NCBI GenBank assembly: GCA_937924755.1
Contig: CALEVZ010000082.1
Span: 1-38,481, forward strand
Source: an uncultured bacterium
Lineage (GTDB): Bacteria; Acidobacteriota; Thermoanaerobaculia; Thermoanaerobaculales; Thermoanaerobaculaceae
DNA: 38,481 nucleotides
Direction of reading: 5' to 3'
Of this stretch, positions 19,547-28,071 are shown one piece after another. The notes below the pieces were generated by a model, which was given only the letters and a program-made list of their open reading frames with translations, ran no database searches and was not told where the DNA came from. The translations under genes were made by a program, and so were the position numbers. How positions within the stretch are numbered: position 1 is the stretch's first letter; each line of letters opens with the position of its first letter.

Positions 19547-20544
19547 GCGTGGCGGTGGTGGTGGTGACCCACAACCACTCCCCCACAATCTCCGCGACGC
19601 TGCGGGGAATCGCGGCCCAAACCCTGTCGCCCGAGCGGGTGGTGGTGATCGACAACGCCTCCGCCGACGACAGCCTGGATCAGGCCAGGGCCTTCGCGAC
19701 CTCTCTCCCCCTCGAGGTGGTGGCCTGGAGGGAGAATCGCGGGTTTGCCGCGGCCTTCAACGAGGGGGTGCGCCGGAGCGCGGCACCGTGGGTGCTGTCC
19801 CTCAACCCCGACTGCCGCCTCGCCCCCGACTTCCTGGCAGTCCTCACCGGCTGGGCAACCGGTCAGCCGCGGGCGGGTGCGGCGTGCGGGCTGCTGCTGC
19901 GCGCCCGTGGGGCGGACCTCGCCGAGACGGACATTGTCGATTCGGCCGGCATGGTCATGACGCCGGCCGGTCGCCACCTGGATCGGGGCGCCGGGCGTGC
20001 CTTGACGCCGAAGTTGACCCACCCGGCGCGGGTGTTCGGAGCCAGCGGCGCGGCCGCTCTTTACCGTCGTGAGGCCATGGAGGATGTGGCTTACCCGGGG
20101 GGGGAGGTGATGGACGAGGGTTTTTTCGCCTATCGGGAGGACGCCGACCTGGCCTGGCGGCTGCAGCGACGTGGCTGGGAGTGTTTGTACCTGCCCGCGG
20201 CGCGGGGCTACCACGCTCGCGGTTTCCGGCCCGAACAGGGCCGGCGCGGGCACGAACGTATCAACCGCCTGTCGGTGCGCAACCGCTTCCTGCTGCGCTG
20301 GAGCAACGCCGACTGGCGCTGGTACCTGGCCTGTTTTCCCGCCTGGCTGCTGCGCGACGTGGTGGTGGCGTCGGCCTGTCTGACGGCGGAACGCTCGTCG
20401 CTGCCGGGCCTGGCAGAGGCCTGGAGACGACGGCCATTCCAGCGCCGCCGGGGAGCCAACAACTACCGCCGCGCCCGGGTTTCCTCCTGGCGGCTGGCGT
20501 GGTGGTTCTACCCCTGGGGGCGGGTCCGCCCTCTGGAGGGGTGA
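19543..20544 (+). CDS. GT2-family glycosyltransferase (rhamnosyltransferase-like)
   Basis: A 333-residue cytosolic GT-A enzyme. The nucleotide-binding start VAVVVVTHNHSPTISATL, the VVVIDNASADDS strand, ENRGFAAAFNEGVRRS, the acidic metal/donor site LNPDCRLAPDF, and the acceptor-side DEGFFAYREDADLAWRLQRRGW are all in the usual order. They match GT2 enzymes of the WbbL/rhamnosyltransferase type, which add a deoxyhexose or hexose to a lipid-linked oligosaccharide. The ATG at 19543 overlaps the upstream stop by four bases. The C-terminal 100 residues are Arg- and Trp-rich with a short hydrophobic segment (WYLACFPAWLLRDVVVAS) that could touch the membrane. Confidence 0.92.
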   Translation: MSVAVVVVTHNHSPTISATLRGIAAQTLSPERVVVIDNASADDSLDQARAFATSLPLEVVAWRENRGFAAAFNEGVRRSAAPWVLSLNPDCRLAPDFLAVLTGWATGQPRAGAACGLLLRARGADLAETDIVDSAGMVMTPAGRHLDRGAGRALTPKLTHPARVFGASGAAALYRREAMEDVAYPGGEVMDEGFFAYREDADLAWRLQRRGWECLYLPAARGYHARGFRPEQGRRGHERINRLSVRNRFLLRWSNADWRWYLACFPAWLLRDVVVASACLTAERSSLPGLAEAWRRRPFQRRRGANNYRRARVSSWRLAWWFYPWGRVRPLEG

Positions 20545-21653
20545 TGCACGTCGCCATCCTCGGCACCCGCGGCGTTCCCGCCCGCTACGGCGGCTTCGAG
20601 ACCTTCGCCGAGGAGCTGGGCACCCGGCTGGCCGCCCGTGGTCACCGGGTGACGGTCTACACCCGCCGACACTCGGCGGTGCCTGGCCTCGAGCAGTACC
20701 GCGGGGTGCGCGTGCGGGTGCTGGCAGCGCTGCGCACCAAAGCGCTGGAAACGCTGTCGCACACCTTTCTCTCGGTGCTCGATCCGGCCCTGCGGCAGGC
20801 CGACGTGGTACTGCTGTGCAACGCCGCCAACGCGGTGTTCATCCCCCTGCTGCATCTCCGCAGGCTGCCGGTGGTGCTCAACGTGGACGGCCTCGAGCGC
20901 AAGCGGCGCAAGTGGGGCCCACTGGCGCGCCGGTACTACCTGCTGTCGGAGCGCCTGGCAGCGCGGTGGGCCGATGTGGTGGTCAGCGATGCCCGGGTGA
21001 TCCAGCGCTACTACCGGCGGGCCTGGCGGCGGTGCTCGGTCATGATCCCCTACGGCGGTGACCTCCCGCGCCCTCGCGGGACCTCCACCCTGGCGGCGCT
21101 GGGGTTGCAACCGCGAGGTTTTTTCCTTTATGTCTCCCGCTTCGAGCCGGAGAACAACCCCGATCGGGTGGCCGAGGCGTATCGGCAGGTCCCCGGCACC
21201 GTACCGTTGGTGCTGGTGGGCGGGGCTCCCTACTCCCCCGCCCTCACCCGGCGGGTGCGGGCGACGGCCGCCGCCGACCCCCGCATCCTCCTGCCCGGCC
21301 CCATCTACGGGGAGGGCTACCGCGAGCTGTTGTTCCACGCCCGCGCCTACATCCACGCCACCGAGGTAGGCGGCACCCACCCCGCCCTGGTGGAAGCCAT
21401 GGGCGCCGGCCAGCTGGTGTTTTTCCTGGACAACCCCGCTAACCGGGAGGTGGTGGGCGAGGCCGGGGTGGATTATCGTTTTGACGGCGAGCCGACCCTG
21501 ACCCAGGTGTTGACCGAGTACCTGGCCCATCCGGCGCTTTATGATCCGCTGCGGGCCGTGGCCCGCGCCCGGGTGGCTGACCGCTACCGCTGGGACAGCG
21601 TGGCGGTGGCCTATGAAAGGGTGTTGGAGGAGGCGTGCTCCGGGATTCGGTGA
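20544..21653 (+). CDS. DUF1972 / GT4-family glycosyltransferase
   Basis: A 369-residue GT-B enzyme. The N-terminal MHVAILGTRGVPARYGGFETFAEEL is the hallmark of DUF1972 glycosyltransferases. The C-terminal half has YVSRFEPENNPD (donor site), GPIYGEGYRELLFHARAYIH, and EVGGTHPALVEAMGAG with the Glu pair of GT4 enzymes. Members are often rhamnosyl- or hexosyltransferases in capsule and O-antigen loci. The ATG at 20544 shares one base with the upstream stop (TGATG). The 3' end overlaps the next start by 19 nt. Confidence 0.92.
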   Translation: MHVAILGTRGVPARYGGFETFAEELGTRLAARGHRVTVYTRRHSAVPGLEQYRGVRVRVLAALRTKALETLSHTFLSVLDPALRQADVVLLCNAANAVFIPLLHLRRLPVVLNVDGLERKRRKWGPLARRYYLLSERLAARWADVVVSDARVIQRYYRRAWRRCSVMIPYGGDLPRPRGTSTLAALGLQPRGFFLYVSRFEPENNPDRVAEAYRQVPGTVPLVLVGGAPYSPALTRRVRATAAADPRILLPGPIYGEGYRELLFHARAYIHATEVGGTHPALVEAMGAGQLVFFLDNPANREVVGEAGVDYRFDGEPTLTQVLTEYLAHPALYDPLRAVARARVADRYRWDSVAVAYERVLEEACSGIR

Positions 21654-23065
21654 GGGTAGTGGCCTACCGACGTCTGCTGGTGGACGGGTTGGCCACCGTG
21701 GGCTCCTTCCTGCTCGCCCATCAGCTGCGGTCTCACCTCCTGCCCATCCTGCTGCCCTCCCTCTTTCCCGGTGGGCTGTACCCCCTGCGCCAATACCTTC
21801 CGCTGCTGGCCGTGGTGCTGCCGGTATGGGGTGGGTTGCTGGCCGCCCATCGACTGGCCACCCCCGGGGCTGTGGTATCGCTGCGGCGGGAACTGGTGCT
21901 GGTGGCGCGGGTGGTGGCCCTCGGCGTCGGCTCGGTGGCGGCAGCTTCCTACCTGTTCCGGGTGGACTTCATCTCGCGGCCCTTCTTGCTGCTTTTCGCC
22001 GCCACCAACTTTGCCGTCCTGGCGGCGCTGCGCGTGGCCGAACGACGCACCGCCTGGGGGCGGGCGCTGCTGGAGGCGCCGGAGCGGGTCGTGGTGGTGG
22101 TGGGAGATGGCCCGCGGGCGCTGGAGGTGGCCCAGCTGGTGGAGGGCTACCGCCGGTGGGGATTCCGACTCAAGGGGATGGTCACGGTGGCAGGCGAGCC
22201 CGAGGCCCCGGCCGGGCCATTTCCTCTCCTTGGCAGCGTCACCCATCTCCCCGAGATCCTCACCCGCTCGGTGGTGGACGAGGTCATCCTGGCGGTGCCC
22301 ACCCGCCAGCTGGGAGAGTTGGAGGACGCCATGTTGCAGTGCCAGGAGCTGGGGGTGCGGGTGCGGGTGGCGCTGCAGCCCTTTCCCCACCTCTCCCCTC
22401 GCCTGGAGGTGGAGACCCTCCAGGGAGTGCCGTTCCTCACCTTCGCCACCTCTCCCACCGCCCCCTTGCCCCTCTTCGCCAAGCGGGTGATGGACGTGGT
22501 GGTGAGCGCTGCGGCGCTGGTTCTCTCCTTGCCGCTGTGGCCCCTCATCGCCCTGGCTGTCCACCTTTCCTCCCCGGGGCCGATCCTCTACCGCCAGCAG
22601 CGCTGCGGGCTTTACGGGCGGCGCTTCACCCTGTTGAAATTTCGCACCATGGTGGTGGACGCCGAGGCCCGCCAGCAGGAATTGGAGCACCTCAACGTCG
22701 TCAACGGGCCGGCCTTCAAAGCGCCCAACGATCCCCGCGTCACACCCGTCGGGCGGATCCTGCGGCGTTTTTCCCTCGACGAGCTCCCCCAGTTACTGCA
22801 GGTCTTGCGAGGGGAAATGTCGCTGGTGGGCCCCCGGCCGCCCATTCCGGCGGAGGTGGAGCGCTACCAGCCCTGGCAGCGCCGGCGACTGGCCATGAAG
22901 CCCGGGATCACCGGGTTGTGGCAGGTGTCCGGTCGTTCGGACCTGGACTGGGACACCTGGATGGAACTGGATTTGACCTACATCGACTCCTGGTCCCTGT
23001 GGCTCGACATCACGATCCTGCTGCGGACGATCCCGGCGGTGCTGTCGGGGCGGGGAGCCGCCTGA
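21635..23065 (+). CDS. Exopolysaccharide polyprenyl glycosylphosphotransferase
   Basis: A 476-residue membrane enzyme that transfers a sugar-1-phosphate to undecaprenyl phosphate and so starts a repeat unit. Four to five N-terminal helices (residues 10-130) precede a Rossmann-like CoA-binding_3 domain (VVVVVGDGPRALEVAQLV, about 150-270). The C-terminal catalytic domain starts with the hairpin FAKRVMDVVVSAAALVLSLP and contains SPGPILYRQQRCG, LLKFRTM, SLDELPQLLQVL, MSLVGPRPP and KPGITGLWQVSGRSD, all diagnostic. The GTG at 21635 follows ggagg. It is the last gene of the operon, and its 3' end overlaps the convergent gene by 56 nt. The first-sugar enzyme being last in the operon means flippase and polymerase genes are not in this cluster. 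Confidence 0.95.
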   Translation: MLRDSVRVVAYRRLLVDGLATVGSFLLAHQLRSHLLPILLPSLFPGGLYPLRQYLPLLAVVLPVWGGLLAAHRLATPGAVVSLRRELVLVARVVALGVGSVAAASYLFRVDFISRPFLLLFAATNFAVLAALRVAERRTAWGRALLEAPERVVVVVGDGPRALEVAQLVEGYRRWGFRLKGMVTVAGEPEAPAGPFPLLGSVTHLPEILTRSVVDEVILAVPTRQLGELEDAMLQCQELGVRVRVALQPFPHLSPRLEVETLQGVPFLTFATSPTAPLPLFAKRVMDVVVSAAALVLSLPLWPLIALAVHLSSPGPILYRQQRCGLYGRRFTLLKFRTMVVDAEARQQELEHLNVVNGPAFKAPNDPRVTPVGRILRRFSLDELPQLLQVLRGEMSLVGPRPPIPAEVERYQPWQRRRLAMKPGITGLWQVSGRSDLDWDTWMELDLTYIDSWSLWLDITILLRTIPAVLSGRGAA

Positions 23066-23945
23066 GCTCGATGCGTACCGTGCCGGAGCGGACGTTGCTG
23101 GTCATGCGCTCCTGCCCCCAGAGGTAGCCCTTGGGCGCCCGCGCCTGCGGAGCGCCCGCCCAGGCCAGGGCGCCTCCCCCGGCCACCGCCAGCAGGCCAG
23201 CCAGCAGGATCGCCCACCACCCCGGCGCCCGCCGGCGCACCAGCGGGGCATGGGTGACGAACCAGGCCGAGGTTACCACCGCCAGCCCCGCCACCCCGCC
23301 CGCCACCAGCGCCGCCGCCGTCCGCGGGTGCCACCCCTTGAGAAACACGGCGGCACACCACAGCGCCAGGGGCACGCCGGCGTGTAGCAGGGGGACGAGC
23401 ACCCTCCGGCGGCGGGTGGGGCCGCCGGGTGCCAGCCACAAAGGGGAGGCCAGGCGCAGGGAGGCCATGGTGGCTCCCACCACCCCGGCGCCGGCGGCGA
23501 AGAGCACCACCGCCAGGCTGGGAAGGCGCCAGAACACCTCCAGGCCCGCCGCTGGCCCGTCGCTGACCCCCAGCGGCGGCGCCCATCCCAACCCCAGGAC
23601 CGCCGCCGCCGTAGCGAGGTGGTAGACCCCCAGCTCGCTCAGCCATCCCTGGCCAGACGGCATGAAGGGTGGTAGCAGCAGCGCCAGCAGCAGCGGCAAC
23701 AGGAGAGGAGGGAGCCAGTAACCCAGCAGCGCCTCACGGGTGGCGGAGAATCCCACGTCGGGCTGGTTGACCAAAGCCCAGGGTTGCGCACCCCATGGGG
23801 CAGAAAGGCCGATCCACTCGCCCCCCACCGCCGCCGCCCCCACCCCCTGGGAAACGGGGATCAGCAGCCACACCAGCGGCCACAGCACCGCCGCCAACAG
23901 CCACGAGAGGAGAAGTACTCGCACCTGCAAAGGATGGCTGATCAC
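23010..23945 (-). CDS. Multi-pass membrane protein of unknown function
   Basis: A 311-residue protein with about seven hydrophobic segments, for example residues 8-30, 75-92, 108-122, 140-160, 185-202, 213-232 and 243-262. A periplasmic-looking loop (GGEWIGLSAPWGAQPWALVNQPDVG) sits after the first helix. I do not recognise a family. The GTG at 23945 lies 6 nt downstream of a -10-like TATGAT and has no ribosome site, so the message is predicted to be leaderless. It is divergent from the M16-like gene; the start codons are only 17 nt apart. The 3' end runs 56 nt into the convergent polysaccharide gene. Confidence 0.75.
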   Translation of the reverse strand: MISHPLQVRVLLLSWLLAAVLWPLVWLLIPVSQGVGAAAVGGEWIGLSAPWGAQPWALVNQPDVGFSATREALLGYWLPPLLLPLLLALLLPPFMPSGQGWLSELGVYHLATAAAVLGLGWAPPLGVSDGPAAGLEVFWRLPSLAVVLFAAGAGVVGATMASLRLASPLWLAPGGPTRRRRVLVPLLHAGVPLALWCAAVFLKGWHPRTAAALVAGGVAGLAVVTSAWFVTHAPLVRRRAPGWWAILLAGLLAVAGGGALAWAGAPQARAPKGYLWGQERMTSNVRSGTVRIELRRLPAPTAPPGSSAAGS

Positions 23946-23950
23946 CCTCG

Positions 23951-23957
23951 TATCATA
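23951..23957. promoter_or_regulatory. Symmetric bidirectional -10 element (two leaderless genes)
   Basis: The heptamer TATCATA reads TATCAT on the plus strand and TATGAT on the minus strand, each five of six matches to TATAAT. On both sides exactly six bases separate the hexamer from the start codon (GTG at 23945 minus, ATG at 23963 plus). Neither gene has a Shine-Dalgarno sequence, and any upstream element of one promoter would lie inside the coding region of the other gene. Confidence 0.65.
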
Positions 23958-23962
23958 CCCCC

Positions 23963-25903
23963 ATGGTCAGACCCTTGCTTGCCATGCTCTTCGCCCTTTC
24001 CACCCCCTGCGTGGCCGTCGCCCAGGCGGTCACCGAGTGGTCCACCAGTCGGGGGGTGGCGGTGGCGATCATCGAAGTGCCCGGGGGCGACCTGGTTCAC
24101 CTGGCCGCTTTGGCCCCGCCCGAGACCACCGTCCCCGCCGTCCTGGCCGGCTTCCCGGTCACAACCCACCCCGTCTCCCTGGGCCTGATCGTCGAGAGCA
24201 GCGTTCCGGTCTTCGCCGGTGGGACGGCGCTGCGGGAGTTGGCCCTGGCCGTGTCCGACCGGGGGGCGGCAGCGGTGGTCGTTTTGGGCAGTGCGCCGGC
24301 GCGGGAGATGGGCGTGGCTGGCCAGGCCCTGGAAAGAGTGCCCCTGGCCGCCGCACCGCGACGGCCATGCCTGCTGGCCGAGGGAGAGGTGTCGCTGGTG
24401 CGCGGGTCCCCCGAGCGCCTGGAGGTGGTCCTGCCCCTCCCCGGGCCAGAGGATCCCCGCTTCGACCTTCTCCCGGCCCTCGAAGCGTGGGTGCGCCGCC
24501 GGCTGGCGCAGCGCTGGCCGGGAGTGTCCACCGCCGTGGAGCTGCGAGATACATGCTCTTGGTTGCTCATCCGCGTCCCCTCCGGCGGCGAGCCGCCGCG
24601 GACCCAGCTGGCGCCGCTGCGCGAGGCCATCCAGTTGCTGGCGACGACAGCCCCCAATGCCGCCGAGGTGGAGGCGGTAGCCGCCATGGTCGACCGCCGA
24701 CGAGCCGCCTGGGCGGTGGACGGGCGGGCGGCGGCGCGGGAGCTGGTGCTGCGCCGGGCGGTAGGGGGGCGGGTTGCGTCGGCGCTGGCGCCGCCGCTGC
24801 TGGACTCCGACGCGCTGGCCGGCCTGGCGCGGGGGGTGCTCGCCGGTCATGTGGGCGAAGCCGTGCTGGTGGAGGCCGAACGCCGCCCCGTCGATGATGC
24901 CCCGGAGGTGTTGGACAACGGCGTGCTGCTGGCCTGGCGCTGGGTCTCTTCGTCCCTGGGCACGGTGGCGGTGGCGCTGGGGGGCGTCGACCCCGACTTT
25001 GGCCACGCGGCGTTGCGGGGCCTGGCCGATGAAGCGGCCCGGGAAGGGTGGCAAGCTCTCCTGGAGACCCTGGCTGGGGTTCCGGCGGCGGCTGTGGCCG
25101 TGCCTGCCGACGACCTGCCGGCCGCCCTGGAAACCGTTGCCTCGGTGCTGTTGGAGCCCGCTGTGGCGGCTGGGCCAGAGCGGGAGAGCCAGTTGGTGGC
25201 CGCCCTGGGGCTGTCCGCGGAGCTCACCGGCGGGGCGGTGGCAGTGGCGGTGGCAGCGCCCGCCGAGGCGGATGTGGTGCGGGAGGCGGCGGCGAAATTC
25301 TTCAGCCAGTTGCCGCCGGGCAGGGTCCGAAGTACGGCGCCACTGGAAAAGGGACTCCAGCACTCCAGCACCACCGGCGAAGCGACGATCCAGGCGGCGG
25401 TGGAGCTCCGCCCCGATCTCGCCGGCTGGCTGGCCGGGGAGGTCTTGGCCAACCGCCTGCGGCAGCACGCTAGGGCGCAGGTTCGCTGGTTGGCTCTCCC
25501 GGGGCGCCTGGTGCTGGAGGTGACGGCCCGCGCAGAAGGGCATGTGCCAGGCCTTGACGCCCGCCTGGCCGCCCTCTGGCCGTCGCTGCGGGTTGCCGCC
25601 AGCGCCGAGGAAGCGGCCGCCGCGGGGGCATCGCTGCGGGCATTATTGTACGGCGACCCCGCCCGGGCGGCGCTGCGCACCGCCGCGGCGCCGTTTCTGC
25701 CTACCTTGCCGCGCCAGGAGGAACTGTTAGCCGTGGAGGCGCGAGAGGTATCGGCAGCGCTGGCGGCGTTGCCGCCCTGGGCAGACCTCCCGCGCCTGGC
25801 CCGAGGGCCCGAGCCATTGCTGGTCACCCCTCCCCCTCGGCCCACTGTGCGACAATCCCCGCCCCGACGCCCTGGAGGGGCGGGGGGAGGGAGCTCATGG
25901 TGA
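23963..25903 (+). CDS. Secreted protein with degenerate M16 (insulinase)-like architecture
   Basis: A 646-residue protein with a signal peptide (MVRPLLAMLFALSTPCVAVAQ). Two segments resemble M16 peptidase halves: VVREAAAKFFSQLPPG matches the helix-turn that closes an M16 domain, and WLAGEVLANRLRQHAR resembles the subunit-interface helix. The zinc motif HxxEH and its inverse are absent, so if it belongs to the family it is the non-catalytic partner. No second M16 gene lies in the window. The ATG at 23963 is 6 nt after TATCAT, suggesting a leaderless message. The 3' end overlaps tyrS by 7 nt. The family assignment is tentative; the reading frame is sound. Confidence 0.6.
   Translation: MVRPLLAMLFALSTPCVAVAQAVTEWSTSRGVAVAIIEVPGGDLVHLAALAPPETTVPAVLAGFPVTTHPVSLGLIVESSVPVFAGGTALRELALAVSDRGAAAVVVLGSAPAREMGVAGQALERVPLAAAPRRPCLLAEGEVSLVRGSPERLEVVLPLPGPEDPRFDLLPALEAWVRRRLAQRWPGVSTAVELRDTCSWLLIRVPSGGEPPRTQLAPLREAIQLLATTAPNAAEVEAVAAMVDRRRAAWAVDGRAAARELVLRRAVGGRVASALAPPLLDSDALAGLARGVLAGHVGEAVLVEAERRPVDDAPEVLDNGVLLAWRWVSSSLGTVAVALGGVDPDFGHAALRGLADEAAREGWQALLETLAGVPAAAVAVPADDLPAALETVASVLLEPAVAAGPERESQLVAALGLSAELTGGAVAVAVAAPAEADVVREAAAKFFSQLPPGRVRSTAPLEKGLQHSSTTGEATIQAAVELRPDLAGWLAGEVLANRLRQHARAQVRWLALPGRLVLEVTARAEGHVPGLDARLAALWPSLRVAASAEEAAAAGASLRALLYGDPARAALRTAAAPFLPTLPRQEELLAVEAREVSAALAALPPWADLPRLARGPEPLLVTPPPRPTVRQSPPRRPGGAGGGSSW
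25857..25885 (+). repeat. GC-only stem-loop directly before the tyrS ribosome site
   Basis: Nine-base perfect arms CCCCGCCCC (25857-25865) and GGGGCGGGG (25877-25885) enclose an 11-nt loop. The right arm abuts the GGAGG ribosome site at 25886-25890, 6 nt before the tyrS ATG. It lies inside the last codons of the M16-like gene. It could control tyrS translation or act as a processing stop. Confidence 0.5.
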
Positions 25904-27147
25904 GTCCGGTCAAGGCGCAGATGGAGCTGCTGCTCAAAGGGTGCGTGGAGGTGGTGCGGGCGGAGGACCTTGAGGAACGACTGCGGCGGGCGCAGGGCGA
26001 GGGGCGGGGGCTGACGGTGAAGGTCGGGTTTGACCCTTCGGCGCCGGACCTGCACCTGGGCCACACGGTGTTGATCCGCAAGATGCGCCACTTTCAGCAG
26101 TTGGGCCACCGGGTGGTGTTCCTGATTGGGGACTTCACCGGGATGATCGGCGACCCCACGGGGAAGAAGACCACCCGCCCGCAACTCACCCGTGAACAGG
26201 TTCTGGCCAACGCGGAAACCTACAAGCGGCAGGTCTTCAAGCTGCTGGATCCGGCTACCACGGTCATCGACTTCAACTCCCGCTGGCTCGGTACACTGAC
26301 CTCGGAAGATTGGATCCGTCTCACCGCCCGGGTGACCCTCGCCCAGATGCTGGAGAGGGATGATTTCTCCCGGCGCCTGGTTGGCGGGGAGCCCATCGCC
26401 CTGCACGAGCTGCTCTACCCGGTGGCCCAGGCCTACGATTCGGTCGCCCTGGCCGCCGACGTGGAGCTGGGGGGCACGGACCAGCTTTTCAACCTGCTGG
26501 TGGGGCGCGACCTCATGGGTAAGCTGGGGCTGGCTCCGCAGATCGTCATGACCGTGCCACTGTTGGAGGGGTTGGATGGTGTCGAGAAGATGTCCAAGTC
26601 CCTGGGCAACTACGTGGCCGTGGAGGACCCCCCGGAGGAGATGTTCGGCAAGCTCATGTCCATCTCGGACCCGCTGATGTGGCGCTACTGGACGCTGCTC
26701 ACCGACCGTAGCCCGGGGGAGGTGGCGCAGCTGCAGGGGCTCGTGGGTGAGGGCCGCCGTCACCCCATGGAGGTGAAGTTCGAATTGGCCCGCACCATCA
26801 CCGCGGACTTTCACGGAGAGGCGGCAGCGGCAGCGGCCGAGGCCCACTTCCGCCGGGTCCACCAGCGGGGGGAGGCGCCCGAGGAGATCGAGGTGCGGCG
26901 GCTTGTAGCTGCGGGGAATACCCTCGGCGTGGTCGAGTTGCTCGTCTCCCAGGGGCTTGCCCCCTCCAACTCGGAGGCCCGCCGGCTCATCGCCCAGGGG
27001 GGGGTGAAAGTGAACGGCGAGGTGGTGCAGGACGGGCGGGCCACAGTTGCCACCACGGTCGGCACCTCGCACCTGCTGCAGGTGGGCAAGCGCCGCTTCC
27101 TCAAGGTGGCGTTCGTTGCCGCCGACGGCGGTGCAGCAGCAGAGTGA
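25897..27147 (+). CDS. tyrS: Tyrosyl-tRNA synthetase
   Basis: A 416-residue class I synthetase that charges tRNA-Tyr. The HIGH-type motif is HLGH in SAPDLHLGHTVLIRK (about 48-62). GDFTGMIGDPTGKK and the tyrosine-specificity region QAYDSVALAADVELGGTDQ follow, then KMSKS in VEKMSKSLGN. The C-terminal S4 RNA-binding domain (SNSEARRLIAQGGVKVNGEVV, about 350-400) is complete. The KMSKS wording and length place it with the TyrZ-type enzymes. The ATG at 25897 has GGAGG upstream and overlaps the M16-like gene stop. The 3' end overlaps the convergent membrane gene by 47 nt. Confidence 0.97.
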   Translation: MVSPVKAQMELLLKGCVEVVRAEDLEERLRRAQGEGRGLTVKVGFDPSAPDLHLGHTVLIRKMRHFQQLGHRVVFLIGDFTGMIGDPTGKKTTRPQLTREQVLANAETYKRQVFKLLDPATTVIDFNSRWLGTLTSEDWIRLTARVTLAQMLERDDFSRRLVGGEPIALHELLYPVAQAYDSVALAADVELGGTDQLFNLLVGRDLMGKLGLAPQIVMTVPLLEGLDGVEKMSKSLGNYVAVEDPPEEMFGKLMSISDPLMWRYWTLLTDRSPGEVAQLQGLVGEGRRHPMEVKFELARTITADFHGEAAAAAAEAHFRRVHQRGEAPEEIEVRRLVAAGNTLGVVELLVSQGLAPSNSEARRLIAQGGVKVNGEVVQDGRATVATTVGTSHLLQVGKRRFLKVAFVAADGGAAAE

Positions 27148-27538
27148 GGAGCCACGCCACCCCGGCCCCGGTGTGCACCCATCCGGCGAGGGCACGCCCG
27201 GTGGGCTGGGCCAACACCTGCACCAGTACCCCCGACGCCACCATCACCCCGGCCAGCCACCAGGCCAGCGCGCCGCTGGGTGCGCGCTCCCCAGCAAGCC
27301 TCGCCGGCCATACGTGGGCCACCCAGACGGCCCCCAGGGCGAAGACCAGCAGCGGAGCCAGCAGCAGGTGGAGGTGCTGCAGGTAGGGCTGCCAGGGGTG
27401 ATTGACGACAGCATAGGGATCGGTGCGCGGCCACAGGTAGCGCAGCACGCCGTAGGCCAACCCACTGCCCCCTACCAGGCCCACCGCGACGTCCAAGAGG
27501 CGGCGCACCGGGGACGGAAAGGAAATCGGCTCACTCAT
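27101..27538 (-). CDS. Four-helix, His-rich membrane protein, putative di-heme cytochrome b
   Basis: A 145-residue protein with four transmembrane segments (about 14-34, 53-77, 92-110 and 119-136). Histidines cluster at or near the helix ends: His47, His55, His57, His75, His122 and His136. The pairs His55/57-His75 and His122-His136 are spaced like heme ligands on opposite membrane faces, as in small cytochrome b subunits of ferric-reductase-like and FMN-associated systems. Heme binding is inferred, not shown. The ATG at 27538 overlaps the stop of the FMN-binding gene by four bases (ATGA), so the two are coupled. It would pass electrons from quinol to the exported flavoprotein. Confidence 0.72.
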   Translation of the reverse strand: MSEPISFPSPVRRLLDVAVGLVGGSGLAYGVLRYLWPRTDPYAVVNHPWQPYLQHLHLLLAPLLVFALGAVWVAHVWPARLAGERAPSGALAWWLAGVMVASGVLVQVLAQPTGRALAGWVHTGAGVAWLLTLLLHRRRRQRTPP

Positions 27539-28071
27539 TGTCGCAGCGCGACGGCGGCGTGGATGGCGAGCACCCGGCGAACGGCCTCCACGGTGGCGGT
27601 AGCCGTCAAGGTGGCGCCCGCCACCGGGCGGATGCCGCGCTTGAGGGCCAACTCATGGTCCAGCTGTCTGTTCTGGAACTGGGCGTACCACTCCTGACGG
27701 GGGACGTACTCCATGGGCTCGGCAAACGACAGCAGCTCCACCCGCACAACCGCACCCTCAGGGGTCAGGGCCACCAGCAGGGTGGCGCCCAGGGTGCGCA
27801 CCCGATGGGTGTCGGTGTAGGCCACCCCCAGCAGCTGGCCGTCGCGGAAGGCCTCGTAGCGCATCACCATGGCGGAGGCCACAGGCGTGCCCGCCCGGCG
27901 GCGTACCTGCAGTCGCTCCTCCTCGGTGAGGAAGAGGGGCTGCCGGCGCACCTGCGCCCCGGGAAAGGCCAAGGCCACCGCCTCCTCCGCCGAGAGCAAC
28001 CGCCCGGCGGAGGAGGGGACGGCCATTGCCGTCCCCGCCAGGGCCAGGATCAGGACCCGCTCAAAAGACAT
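27535..28071 (-). CDS. Exported FMN-binding-domain protein (predicted ApbE flavinylation target)
   Basis: A 178-residue protein. Residues 1-23 are a signal peptide (VLILALAGTAMAVPSSAG). The C-terminal FMN-binding domain ends in PVAGATLTATATVEAVRRVL, which contains the AGAT form of the ApbE recognition motif; Thr154 is the predicted covalent FMN acceptor. The family is shared with NqrC, RnfG and extracytosolic flavin reductases. The ATG at 28071 overlaps the porin stop; a TTG two codons earlier is possible but less likely. apbE itself lies two genes upstream in the same operon, and a putative cytochrome b follows with a four-base overlap, which supports a quinol-to-flavin electron path outside the cytoplasm. 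Confidence 0.85.
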   Translation of the reverse strand: MSFERVLILALAGTAMAVPSSAGRLLSAEEAVALAFPGAQVRRQPLFLTEEERLQVRRRAGTPVASAMVMRYEAFRDGQLLGVAYTDTHRVRTLGATLLVALTPEGAVVRVELLSFAEPMEYVPRQEWYAQFQNRQLDHELALKRGIRPVAGATLTATATVEAVRRVLAIHAAVALRQ

